Shown here: one piece after another, positions 20,887 through 30,546 of the stretch | Numbering within the stretch: the stretch's first letter is position 1 | Layout: every line of letters starts with the position of its first letter | Assembly (NCBI GenBank): GCA_950295325.1 | Contig: OX485805.1 | Coordinates: 56,322,758-56,386,757 of the forward strand | DNA from: Polytrichum commune | Taxonomy: Eukaryota; Streptophyta; Polytrichopsida; Polytrichales; Polytrichaceae | DNA: 64,000 nt | Reading direction: 5' to 3' | The notes under the pieces: generated by a model | Databases searched by the model: none | Told to the model about the DNA's origin: nothing | The model's input: the letters and a program-made list of their open reading frames with translations, nothing else | Position numbers and translations under genes: made by a program

Positions 20887-23847
20887 GTCCGTGGAGAGGG
20901 CAACACCTTTGCCCCCATCGTCTGCACTTGAATCCAAATGCGTATTCTCTCCACTACAATCAGTTTGTGTAGCTAAATAGCTACCCACATATGAAGTATC
21001 ACCAAGAAATAGAAGTGGAAACATTTTATGGGCCTCCAACTTCCCAAACTCTTGGGCCAAAGCCGAAAAAATACGTTGGGCTCGAAGCTCTTCCGCAACA
21101 TGAAGTTTCAAAGGAAATAATCCCTCGGTGTCATTGACCTCAATGTGATCCTTGGATTGCGGCTCCATTGCCCCCTGACCATTGTTCTCTGCCCTCAGAG
21201 TAAGCAATTGGTCATCCATACGTTGTTGAGCAGCAAGACAAATTCCAATTATCCACACAATGCTATTAAGATCCATAGCTTGCCCCAATAGGAAACGTCT
21301 CTGACCTTCCTGAAGCCCGTGAGCAGCCGTGGTACATGTAAGAAAACCCATGGCGCGTTCCCGCTCATCTGCCGTAGGCTCCTCATAAGTTTGGGTTTTT
21401 GAATCCCAAACCATGCCAGGTCCACGAGATCGAAATGCAAAAGACTGTGGATATGTCACAAAAGTAGGTAGTGCACCTCTTGGAATGCCCACCTTATTAA
21501 TTAATGCAAATGGGAAGGTGTCATCCTTGGTAACTGCCAAGGAAACACGATGATCATCTAAAATGTCATCCACTTTGCGATCCATAAGGCGGGGAATGCG
21601 GGCAATCGCCGCTGAAAGCACCCGAGGTGTTACCAAGTTGGTCCAAAACCAACGAGGCCGATGAGCAAAGGATCCCAAAGATGCAGCATCCAAAAATGTT
21701 GGAGTACCCAGAATTTGGTGAATGTACTCACCATCCTTCACCACTTTGTGCCGGGTATTACCCAATAATGGTACATTTTCGAAAATGTACCCTGGCGGAG
21801 TTGATTGGTGGGTAAACCACCATTGCGTCAATCGCATCAAATCCGCAAACAAACTAGACCTAGGATCATCCAATCCCTGGCCAGTTCCTGCCCGCGAATG
21901 GCCTTGACAAGGCCATCCTGCAATAATCAAATCCACGTGGCCCAACCTTCTCAAATCCTCATCACTAATCATAGTGACATCTTGAGGAAGTTGACCACAA
22001 CATCCATGAATGGCAGAGGCTGACAATTGTGCGGGGTATCTCAACAACAATTGTTGGATATGGTGTCGGACGGCTCTGTTGGCTGCATATCCATTGTCCA
22101 CATGAATATATCGCCAAACTGTAATTCCAGCTTCCAACACTGCCGCCAAACCTGTGCCAATGCCTCCAAAGATCTCCACAAGGACAAGACCTTCAGGTGA
22201 TGGTTGCCAACGAATGAGTTGAGCAAAAGAAAATGAGGGTGAAGTTGGAGGTGCCTCTCCAAGATCCAAATCTTTTACAATGTGTCGACAATGGTCGGAT
22301 AACTCCTTAGGAGTTCGCCATGGTGGAGGTGGATCCTTGACATGACGAGCAGGAATTTGAAAAGATGGTAAAAATTGTTGTTCTGCCGCATTACAAGTGT
22401 AGTCCATTGTTTCCTCCAATAAAACTGGAGCACAAGGCAAATCTGCAACTGAACCGCTGCAACCAAACATTGCTTCCGCAACCATAGTCATAGCAGTGGC
22501 TGCAAATGTGATGGGAATAAATACCTTCCTGCCATCTCTAGTGGACCATCCCGGTCTAATCCATGCCTCTTCCGTCCAATTATCCAAACCAAAGCCAAGT
22601 GGGTAAAGAGCTTGCTGACCAACAAGTATATCATAGTTGGTAGCATTAGTAACAACACACTTCATTGACAAATGAGTGTAAGTAGGCCCTGCCCCCACAT
22701 GAAAAATCAAATGTAGAGGTGCCTTGGTGTAACCTGTTGCACGTTCAGTGCCCCCTACTGAAGTCACAATAGTGAATGGACAAGGATCCAAGCTTGCTGG
22801 CGTCAATCCAAGACTGTCAGCAAGTCCTTTGCCAATCATAACCGGTTGAGCACCGGAATCCATCATAACTCTCAGTGGTGTAGCACGGATAGTGGGCATA
22901 TCCGTGCGTGAAACGACCAACAAAGATTTGTCGTTTATCAGCCGTACAACTCCAGGTTGCAAATTATGCCGTTCGCGAGCAGGCCTTGCAGAAATGTCTG
23001 CAAGATATGCCGCTCCCGACGCATAATTCGAAAATGACGTATCCACTGCTGAAATTGATGCTGGAGGAATATCAGTTTGCTTACCAAAAGCAATGATCGC
23101 CGCATCCGCAAGACTCACTCGCAAATTGGCTAAGTCCTCCACCTCCTCAGCCACAGGTACGTCAACCACAGCTTGGGATACTTGAAGGGATGGCAAATCC
23201 GCCTTACCTTCTAACATTCTCCCAGCTAAATGAAAAACTGCAGCAGGCTTGAAATCCGAAGCCATAAATTCCGAACCCGAGAAAATTGACATATGGAGAA
23301 TTTTATATGCCAATGCCTGCGTAACATCCTTCGAGATGGAATCCCCATCTCTCAAAGGTACAGGGTTTTTAGCCCCAACAACAGTGGTGTCTACCAATCC
23401 AAATGAAAGAGGTAAACGTGCTTGACCAATTTGATCAGCTGGTCCGGCATGGCGAGGATGTAGCACCTCGTTGCTACCACCACTCGTGGAAGCCACCGCA
23501 TCTGCCAACGTTTGTGAGCGAGTAGAAGCCGCCGCCACCACCTCTCCAGATGCCCCAAACATATACATGTCCGACCCCGAGGTGCCACCACCCGCATGCG
23601 GCTCAGAAATTTGAGCAAAAGATGCAGAAGATTTGAGCTTTTGCTCAAGCTCTGCCACCTTAGCCTCAAGACTCTGCTCCCTTGGAGACTTTCCAGTGAC
23701 ATAACTGGCAAGCCGCATCTCAGGATGAAGTTGGAAACAATGATCCACATCGTGATTAGTGCCACCACAATGGTTACATTTCAATTGTCTCTTCTTAGAA
23801 TTGTCCCCTGCCTTTACTGGTTCCATCTTTTGTTTTAATTTTCCCAA
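20884..23847 (-). CDS. Ty3 polyprotein: zinc knuckle, aspartic protease, C5-cytosine DNA methyltransferase
   Basis: 987 codons without a stop. A standard CCHC knuckle (CNHCGGTNHDVDHC) lies at residues 24-37, followed by a coiled-coil-like stretch (~55-75). A retroviral-type protease has MMDSGAQ near 328-334 and YDILVGQQAL near 405-414. A full methyltransferase domain spans ~552-872, then a ~115-residue linker. The frame overlaps the end of gag by 13 nt in another frame. The nominal first codon is TTG; the first ATG is at 23826, 8 nt after the gag stop, so reinitiation or a frameshift is needed. Gene order gag-PR-DNMT-RT-RH-INT is not the usual Ty3 order, the extra domain lying between protease and RT. 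No lesion is visible in this ORF, unlike downstream pol. Confidence 0.92.
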   Translation of the reverse strand: MGKLKQKMEPVKAGDNSKKRQLKCNHCGGTNHDVDHCFQLHPEMRLASYVTGKSPREQSLEAKVAELEQKLKSSASFAQISEPHAGGGTSGSDMYMFGASGEVVAAASTRSQTLADAVASTSGGSNEVLHPRHAGPADQIGQARLPLSFGLVDTTVVGAKNPVPLRDGDSISKDVTQALAYKILHMSIFSGSEFMASDFKPAAVFHLAGRMLEGKADLPSLQVSQAVVDVPVAEEVEDLANLRVSLADAAIIAFGKQTDIPPASISAVDTSFSNYASGAAYLADISARPARERHNLQPGVVRLINDKSLLVVSRTDMPTIRATPLRVMMDSGAQPVMIGKGLADSLGLTPASLDPCPFTIVTSVGGTERATGYTKAPLHLIFHVGAGPTYTHLSMKCVVTNATNYDILVGQQALYPLGFGLDNWTEEAWIRPGWSTRDGRKVFIPITFAATAMTMVAEAMFGCSGSVADLPCAPVLLEETMDYTCNAAEQQFLPSFQIPARHVKDPPPPWRTPKELSDHCRHIVKDLDLGEAPPTSPSFSFAQLIRWQPSPEGLVLVEIFGGIGTGLAAVLEAGITVWRYIHVDNGYAANRAVRHHIQQLLLRYPAQLSASAIHGCCGQLPQDVTMISDEDLRRLGHVDLIIAGWPCQGHSRAGTGQGLDDPRSSLFADLMRLTQWWFTHQSTPPGYIFENVPLLGNTRHKVVKDGEYIHQILGTPTFLDAASLGSFAHRPRWFWTNLVTPRVLSAAIARIPRLMDRKVDDILDDHRVSLAVTKDDTFPFALINKVGIPRGALPTFVTYPQSFAFRSRGPGMVWDSKTQTYEEPTADERERAMGFLTCTTAAHGLQEGQRRFLLGQAMDLNSIVWIIGICLAAQQRMDDQLLTLRAENNGQGAMEPQSKDHIEVNDTEGLFPLKLHVAEELRAQRIFSALAQEFGKLEAHKMFPLLFLGDTSYVGSYLATQTDCSGENTHLDSSADDGGKGVALSTD
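21232..22194 (-). other. C5-cytosine methyltransferase domain
   Basis: All conserved motifs are present in order: motif I EIFGGIGTG (~558-566, SAM binding), motif IV AGWPCQGHS with catalytic Cys ~647 (codon 21907-21909), motif VI FENVPL (~689-694), motif VIII HRPRWFW (~729-735), a target-recognition-sized stretch, motif IX RERAMGF (~829-835) and motif X GQAMDLNSIVW (~855-865). The domain is of normal size (~320 residues) and shows no missing catalytic residue. It would methylate cytosines in DNA. It does not look like CMT (no chromodomain inserted) or MET1 (no BAH domains). Its nearest relatives need a phylogeny. Confidence 0.93.
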
Positions 23848-24980
23848 AGGCTGAGTTTCTTCTTCCTAGGACAATTGGGATCATTCTTCGAATGACCAGC
23901 TTCTCCACAACCCCAACAATGCAAAATCTTTTGCTCCTTGACGGGTTGAGTCTCAGCTAAACTACTAGTAGCTGTGACAATTCTTCTTGGTTTCGGACTC
24001 TCTGTCATCCAAGATACCATATCCGTGGCATCATGTTGGCAAAGAGCCCGATCACATCTCTCAACCACGGCAAACGCTTGTGCAAGCGTAGCTCGGCCCT
24101 CGTAGTCGAGGATAATCCGAGGTGATGCCAACTCAAGTAGCCGCTTGTCAATCTTAGACAAAAAGATTTTAACAAGCTGACTCTCAGCAAAAACACCTCC
24201 CGACTCCACAGCAAATCGCGCGAGTCGCGTATACATGGTCCGTGGAGTATCATCCTTCTCTCGGCGGAAATCCTGGATGCGCTGCATTTGGTCTCGCCGA
24301 AACCCACCATACTCCACTTCCAAATGTGCGACAAATTCAGTAAGGGAATTAAATGGAGGTGGTGGACCAACAGCCGTCAATGCTGCCTGTGTAGCACGTG
24401 CCATCCGTGAAAGGGTAGCCGTGCTACTGCCAGCCACCATTGGCCCAAATGCCAGTTCTTGGTCCTTAGACTCCTCCAGTGGATCCTCCTCCTTTAAGGT
24501 AGGTGGAGCTAAGGTGGCAATCGCCCCATCTTTAAGGGCTGAAATAAGTTCAACCCGGGCCTCCCAATACTGCTCCACCTCCCGAAATTGTCGTTGATGA
24601 CCCTCTGTCCAGCGTTCGTAAGTTTGGAGTGCCTCATACTCCAAATGCTGAGGCAGAAGTTCAAAGGCATACCAATCATTGAAATTGGAAGACCTTTGGC
24701 GTTTCTCCTTAATCCAGGTACGAAACCGGAGTTTCCAATCGGGCAAGGAAATTCCCCCAGCTCGACCTGAGAACCGATCACGCACTGAATTGTGGCGATC
24801 GTCCTCCATTTCGTCGAACGTGCCGACACTCCAAATCCGAAGCCTACTAGTAGTGTCCAACGCCGAAATAGGCTCAAAAGCCTCGTTGGTATCTACCTCT
24901 GGCTCAAGATTTGTGGTATGCACGTTTTCCAAATAATCTGGTGATGGAGATCGATAATATCGGCTCCTAGTTTGCACCAT
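23835..24980 (-). CDS. Ty3 Gag
   Basis: 381 aa from a clear ATG. It has the Ty3 capsid pattern: WKLRFRTWIKEKR, LTEFVAHLEVEYGG, then QMQRIQDFRREKDDTPRTMYTRLARFA and a helical CA C-terminal region (LLELASPRIILDYEGRATLAQAFAVVERC). A zinc knuckle follows near the end (CWGCGEAGHSKNDPNC), with two extra residues before the last Cys compared with the standard CX2CX4HX4C. It ends in a lysine-rich tail and TAA. The standard knuckle lies in the next frame, suggesting that a longer Gag may be made by frameshifting. Confidence 0.88.
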   Translation of the reverse strand: MVQTRSRYYRSPSPDYLENVHTTNLEPEVDTNEAFEPISALDTTSRLRIWSVGTFDEMEDDRHNSVRDRFSGRAGGISLPDWKLRFRTWIKEKRQRSSNFNDWYAFELLPQHLEYEALQTYERWTEGHQRQFREVEQYWEARVELISALKDGAIATLAPPTLKEEDPLEESKDQELAFGPMVAGSSTATLSRMARATQAALTAVGPPPPFNSLTEFVAHLEVEYGGFRRDQMQRIQDFRREKDDTPRTMYTRLARFAVESGGVFAESQLVKIFLSKIDKRLLELASPRIILDYEGRATLAQAFAVVERCDRALCQHDATDMVSWMTESPKPRRIVTATSSLAETQPVKEQKILHCWGCGEAGHSKNDPNCPRKKKLSLWEN

Positions 24981-25926
24981 AAAATAATCACTTGAGTACC
25001 TGCAACTATCTACAAGGTAATGGCAACCTGCACCTGTTGCGGGCTATCTAAATGGCAATCCCTTGCCAAATGCCAAGTGTTTATGCCCCCAGAATTCCAA
25101 AATTGTGCAAAGGTTTGAGATTGGTAATTAAAATGAAAAATCAGCGTTGAAAAGGCTCATTTCCAAGGTGATTATGAACTCCAATCAACAAACTAAGTGC
25201 ACCAATGGACTCCTAGGAAGATTTCACACAAATTAGGCTCAAATTTCACTCCAATCGGAGTTAATTTGCTCCCAAAAACAAAAATCATTGTTGAAATTAG
25301 CAATTTCAGCAATGATTTTGACTTCCAATCAAAAATCCAATTACACCATTGGATTCCTTGGCAAATTTCACACAAAATAGGCTCAAATTTCACTTCAATC
25401 GGAGCTAGTATGCCCCCAAATTTGAGCCTCAAAGTTTGTGACAATGAAATGCCAAATTTGAAAGTGAAAGTAAAAAAGAAATTTAAAGAAATTTAAAAAA
25501 AAATCCGGTTTATTTAAAAATAAAAAAATAAAACAAAACAAATTAATTAACTTAATGAACTTAATCTAAGTAACTTAATTAGCCTAAATTAATTAAATTA
25601 ACTTAACTTAATTAACTTAATTAACTTAATTAACTTAATTAACTTAATTAACTTAATCAACTTAATCAAATTAAATTAACTTAACTTAACCTAATTATGT
25701 AATTAATTAACTTAAAATAATAAAAATAATAAAAAAAGGAATGTCAACCCCCCTTTAAGGGGAAGCCAGCTGGGCCTAGCCGGCGCCCGCCCGCCTAGCT
25801 GGCCTGGGGGTCGGTGTCTGGGGGCCCGGCCCGGCCTGCGTACGCCCGCCCCGGCCCCGGGATCTGCCGCCGGTGCAGAATGGGAGCTCCAAGAGTGTCT
25901 GTGGAGCTCCGGAGCTCCGGAGCTCA

Positions 25927-25957
<31 letters not shown>

Positions 25958-26276
25958 CGGATTTTAAGTTTGGTTTGTGTTTGTTTGTAAATTAAAAAAA
26001 AATTAAACTTTGCTTTTACAAATTGCAAGCAAGAATGATGTGACTTGAGAATCTTGAGACCAAATGGAATCTCAAGATTCAACCATCAACACTTGAAGAA
26101 AATACAAGAGACAACAAAAGAAAAATGGGAAGATTTCTCTCAAAATCTTCTTGAGGATTGCAAGAAATGACGAACTAAGCTTTCAAACACTTGTATCACT
26201 CATTTGCTCTCAGTACTGGGCCATTCTAGCTCATAAATACAACCAAAAATGAAAAATTTGAACATTGTTGTCAAGT
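24981..26276. other. Ty3 5' leader with internal repeats
   Basis: About 1.3 kb upstream of gag on the minus strand. 25170-25420 holds two ~140-bp diverged tandem copies (GATTTCACACAAA / AATTTCACACAAA, GGCTCAAATTTCAC, CAATCGGAG). 25530-25720 is built from AATTAACTT-type units. 25750-25930 is very GC-rich and ends in a palindromic GGAGCTCC series, followed by AAAAAT repeats. A TATTTATGAG motif near 26238 on the minus strand could be a promoter. I could not identify a primer-binding site. Confidence 0.5.
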
Positions 26277-26708
26277 ATGAGGGTTTCTCTCTCCAAGCTT
26301 AAGAAACTAAAATGTCTCCTTACAAAGCTTAAGAAACTCTAAAATTCACACACAAGAGTCAAGCTATCTCTCACTCCACGAAGGGAGAATCCAAGAGTGC
26401 AAGTGGTGGAGAAAGAATGCAAAGGCTTTACTCATAATCTATTACACCATAGCCATGAGAAAGCAACAACAAGCTCTCTCTCTCTCAAAACACACTTACA
26501 AGACTTGACTTGACAACAATGGCAAGTCAAGAGGCCTTCCTCTCCATACAACCCCAATCCTATGTGGAGTTCATCCATGGAGTGGATGAACAACTAACTA
26601 GGACTCCCAATGGAGTCCGTTACTCATCCCAACACACATGGACTCCTAGTGGAGTCCATTTACTCCTAAATTGACGTGACTTAGCCCCCGATGTCACCTC
26701 ACGTGACA
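26277..26708. repeat. right fragment of the split second LTR
   Basis: About 432 bp almost identical to 16875-17306, from ATGAGGGTTTCTCTCTCC to CACGTGACA. It starts just after GTTGTCAAGT, where LTR copy 1 has CTTCAAG, so one extra T sits at the junction. The outer flank AATA matches that left of 16768. Confidence 0.85.
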
Positions 26709-26807
26709 AATAAGCTGATGAATGTCGGCACCGACGTAGTACTTATGTACTTATGTACATACCTGGAATGGCTTTCTTCGGTTTCTTGGAGATGGTCGTT
26801 TGCTTTC

Positions 26808-28557
26808 TTCGAAAAAAACAGACGAGCAAGCTCATTGTCATCGCTCGAAATGAATAAAACCGCACAGCAAGAAGTGGTGTTGCATCAATCTCAACAATGT
26901 TCATCATGTGTGTGTGTAAGTAAACATCGCTAGCTGTTCAAGGTTTCGAGGAGTTTGATGGCTTCGAAAATTTATTGCTCACTACAAGAGAAACGAAGAG
27001 AAGTAGAAGTTTAAAAAAACCTCGTTCAAAGCAGCTAGAGTGAGATTGCTCAGCGAGACGACAACCCGGTTACATCGAGCAACGTCCACGCATAGTAATG
27101 TGACTGCAAACAACACGTCCCTTGAACCTTGAGCATACGAGCATCTTGTGGTGACATGGAGCAGTTTACAAAGAGTGAAGCTCTGTCGATTCGCAATCCT
27201 GGAAAAAGCACGGAGAAGATGTTGCTTCAGGCAAAACGGTAAAATGTCTCCAGCTTCACATAATTGATCTTTTTGTTGCCAGCGAATCAAACCTGGAAAC
27301 TCTCTTTGTCCACCTTCTTCTGGGCATGGTCTCCACACTCCATCAATTTGCACAAAGTGTGGAAAGAAATCTCGCGTAACTTCCACTATACTCTCTGTTA
27401 TGTGAAGCTTGACATTTGAACCTCCATGATCAATTAGGAAACCAAGAACTGTAACCTACGAATACCCATACATAATACTAATACGGAGTATGCCACCAAC
27501 CTCACATTGTCATGCCTCATTGTCATTGTTTATTTATGATTGTCATGTCATGTCACTGAAGGTTGATGGAGACACTTAATGATGTTATTGTGATCTTGTC
27601 ACTTGATGTGATGCAGTCATGATGTCACTTAATGATGTTATTGTGATCATATTGTGAGCTCGTATGAATATCTTATTCATTATCAAAGTGAAGATTCTCG
27701 TGCTCATTAAGTGGTCATATAGCCCCCCCCAATTATGTTGATTGTTGAGCCTAGAATGGTTATCATATTTTCAGGGTTTTCAGGGTTTCATCCACATAGT
27801 TTCATCCATCGTCCATCGTTTTGCCTGAAGCAGCATCTTCTCCGTGATTTTTCCAGGATTGCGAATCGACAGAGCTTCACTCTTTGTAAACTGCTCCATG
27901 TCACCACAAGATGCTCGTATGCTCAAGGTTCAAGGGACGTGTTGTTTGCAGTCACATTACTGTGCGTGGACGTTGCTCGATGTAACCGGGCTGTCGTCTC
28001 GCTGAGCAATCTCACTCTAGCTGCTCTGAACGAGGTTTTTTTAAACTTCTACTTCTCGTCGTTTCTCTTGTGGTGAGCAAGAAACCTTGAACAGCTAGTG
28101 ATGTTTACTTACACACACACACATCATGAACATTCCTGAGATCGATGCAGCACCACTTCTTGTTGTATGAGCATAATACACTCTTGAAAATGTTTTCACC
28201 TGGAGTACTGATCATTGTTTGTTAAAAATTGCACCACTGGATAATGCTAATGGAACACAAACCTCGCAACTCGCCTGGCCATAATCTCGTTAACTCGTTA
28301 CCTCAAAGCTCCATCACAACTTCATTGAGCTTGATTTACTTGAATGTTGTGGATTTTCGTTAGAAGCTATTAATTGCTGGCAGAAATTGTGTTCATCGCT
28401 ACTGATTTCATCGCAGAGGCGGCGACGGTGGTGACAGTTTTTGGCTAATAGTCCCTTTTCGCCTGCAGAGTCCTGCAACTGAAAGGTTGCGGTGATCAGT
28501 GGAGGTTTTATTCATTTTGAGCGATGACAATGAGCTTGCTCGTCTGTTTTCTTCGAA
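26808..28557. repeat. long inverted repeat (foldback), arms ~430 bp
   Basis: 26808-27239 is repeated in reverse complement at 27818-28557. Matching blocks include TTCGAAAAAAACAGACGAGC with its partner at 28557, the TTACTTACACACACAC block, and a ~220-bp block (27017-27239 with 27818-28040) with few differences. The right arm carries a ~340-bp extra stretch (about 28163-28506). The loop (27240-27817) has a tandem phrase CACTTAATGATGTTATTGTGATC. Open frames on the two strands encode the same ~95-residue peptide because the arms are inverted copies. A transcript would fold into a long hairpin. Confidence 0.85.
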
Positions 28558-29065
28558 TTCGTGACAGAATTGAGAGGAGAGGTCACTTTAAGCCTCTCAT
28601 GTGTGGCCGCTTAGTGTTGCTATCACAGGAAATGGAGGGAGTGATGTTTGAGATTTGAGGTTTGGGAGCAGGGGGAGTTTGGGGTTTGGTAGGGTTTGGA
28701 TGTCGTTTGCTAATCCACTATGTGGTGCAGACAATATGTGAAGTTGATGTCTATTTTCGACTGTTAGGATTTTTAACAATTTGAACCAGAGCTCGTTCAT
28801 TTTCCTTCTTTTTTTCTGCTGGTTTTGGTAAGGATTTGTTCTATCAGTTTTCCTAGGTACTATGTAAGCTTAGGTTGGGAACTTAGAATCAAGTCAGGCT
28901 GATTTTGCATTTGTCCTTCGAGCTATCTCAGCTAGTGCAAGGCGAGACTACGATAGTGACGAAGACTATGTACCAGCCAGGTCAGCTCCCCGCCAGCTTG
29001 CTACTTGCAGGATGAATGAAAAAAATGGATGAATTGTTTTTGTATGGCGCCTTCTCCTTCTTCTA

Positions 29066-29104
<39 letters not shown>

Positions 29105-30195
29105 GTCTCTCTTGTTTCTTGTTTTGTCCTCTCAGCTCTCACAACCATGGCAACTACCTGAAATTGAAGTCATGTCCTCTGTTTTTTTTTTTTTTTTCGC
29201 ATTTCTTGTTTTGTCTTCTCAGCTTCTCGCAACCATGGCAAGTACCTCAAGAAGAAGACCCTCCTTACAAGTTGTGTTTGTTCTTTTGCATAGAATTGCC
29301 GCAAAATTTGATGAGGAATTCATCAAACCTCATGAGAATAATGAAGTAGAGCCTTCAACTGAAGTAGTTGTTCCGTCTCTCTCAGAGTGTGAGGGTTTGC
29401 ATTTGTTCTACCGCTTGAGTTTGACGAATAAAAGAACTAGGAGGTTTTCAAGAAGAGAGTACCCTGCACTATATGACTTGAGTTGTGTGATTGTGAGAGC
29501 TAGAGCACGAGGATTTACGTGGAAGTGACTGCCTAGGTGAACAAGATGTAGCACATTAGGAAACTAGGGGAAGTAGTTAGTGGAGAAGTAAGAAATTAGA
29601 AATAACAACAAATTATCTGCATAGGAGAACTGAGGAATTGTGCACACCTAAGAAGCACTTCTACAGACCTGAGCACAACATGATTGGACGACTACAATAC
29701 TAGTGTCTGGTGCCTATTATCAGGTGTGCATCTGTATCCCTTTTTTCAATGACGACTACAATGTTAATGATTGGTACAAATCTATTATTAGGCGTGTTTT
29801 TGTTTCCCTTTTATGAATAACTTTATCTTAGTTCAAGTGTTATTTCTAAATGTTACTTCAAGTTTTACACCTGATTTTTGTCTCTTTGATTTTGTAATTG
29901 CAGAGTAGAAAAAAGAAAGTCCACTATGGTAGAAGCTTCTAAAGAGAATGCATATGAGTTGTTGAAAATTGAGACTATGAAGAGGAACAATGTAAGGATG
30001 ATTGAATTGGGATTGCCACCCTTGAGGCTTCCTAGAGAAGATACCCTGGTGAAAGGAAAGAAGGCAGTCAAATCTCCCTTACCAACAAAAATACCAGACT
30101 TGCATAAGGTCAGAACATCACAGAGACAAACCGAGATAGACAAGATGTAGTGTCCTGTGAGTGAGGATCCTATTGTAACTTTCTGTGCATCAAAG
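28558..30195. other. unassigned region with possible captured exon and microsatellite
   Basis: 28911-29031 reads through codons for a peptide with RRDYDSDEDYVPARSAPRQ, similar to what I remember of plant tetraspanin (TOM2A-type) tails; a weak match, perhaps a captured fragment. 29068-29102 is a TC microsatellite, and 29183-29197 is a T run. An ORF at 29103-29528 and one at 29926-30150 (YELLKIETMKRNNVRMIELGLPPLRLP) look protein-like, but I cannot name them. The second follows a TTGCAG acceptor. Confidence 0.35.
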
Positions 30196-30457
30196 TGTAG
30201 AAGGAAAGGCTTTGAATGCAGAAAGAAAGCCTTAATGTTGCTCTTGGTCAAAGGTTGCATTGGTAAATAAAGAGTCAACGCTCGGTTTAGGGTTGGCCAC
30301 CAAGCTAGGGTTGGCCGGCACAATGTAACCTAAACTTATGAATAAAAGGCAAGGCCGGGGGTGAGGAGATCTCATCTCACTCCAAGCATTGTTCATATGC
30401 CTTTGTGTATGTGTGAATGTTTGTGCAATCTTTTATCTACTCATATTGAATCTTTCA
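30196..30457 (+). repeat. Ty1/copia 5' LTR
   Basis: 262 bp from TGTAGAAGGAAAGGC to TCTTTCA. The start is fixed by the identical 21 bp at 35426-35446, directly after a purine tract at the element's 3' end. The end is fixed by the primer-binding site 3 bp further on. It includes TATGAATAAAAGGCAAGG near 30340-30357, a probable TATA box. Confidence 0.75.
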
Positions 30458-30460
30458 ATA

Positions 30461-30474
30461 GGTTATGGGCCCAC
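30461..30474 (+). promoter_or_regulatory. copia primer-binding site for half-tRNA-iMet
   Basis: GGTTATGGGCCCAC lies 3 bp after the 5' LTR. It is the exact complement of GTGGGCCCATAACC in the anticodon arm of the initiator tRNA-Met gene at 49657-49728. Priming from the cut anticodon loop of initiator tRNA is known for Drosophila copia and yeast Ty5. Confidence 0.85.
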
Positions 30475-30546
30475 TCATGCTAGTGGAAGTAGAGATTTGA
30501 ATGCATCCTTGTTGCGGGTGGATCGTGGCGGCCGGAGCTTCGGGAG

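Larger units (their letters stand above)
16768..26708 (-). mobile_element. composite Ty3/gypsy insertion carrying a DNA methyltransferase
   Basis: The whole insertion is flanked by AATA (16764-16767 and 26709-26712) and has TGTC...GACA ends. It holds a ~540-bp LTR (16768-17306), then GC, then a second LTR split into 17309-17417 and 26277-26708. Between the halves lies a retrotransposon body read on the minus strand: gag, protease plus methyltransferase, RT, RNase H, integrase, PHD finger. The body is flanked by TCAAG (17413-17417 and 26271-26275), which looks like a 5-bp target duplication. I could not find a matching LTR pair at the ends of the body itself, so whether it is nested in an older LTR or is a rearranged single element is open. 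A TAA and a frameshift in RT/RNase H make this copy non-autonomous. Confidence 0.8.

Noticed and set aside
23824-23870. Canonical -1 slippery heptamer between gag and pol
   Set aside because: The overlap contains TTTGGGAAAATT, but in the gag frame no X-XXY-YYZ heptamer is in register, so I do not claim that mechanism.
25712-25927. 71-codon Pro/Ala/Gly/Arg-rich ORF
   Set aside because: Produced by the GC-rich leader block of the Ty3 element.
26982-28076. Matching ~95-residue ORFs on opposite strands
   Set aside because: They are the two arms of an inverted repeat; no domain, and one arm's frame runs out into loop sequence. Kept as a repeat, not as two genes.
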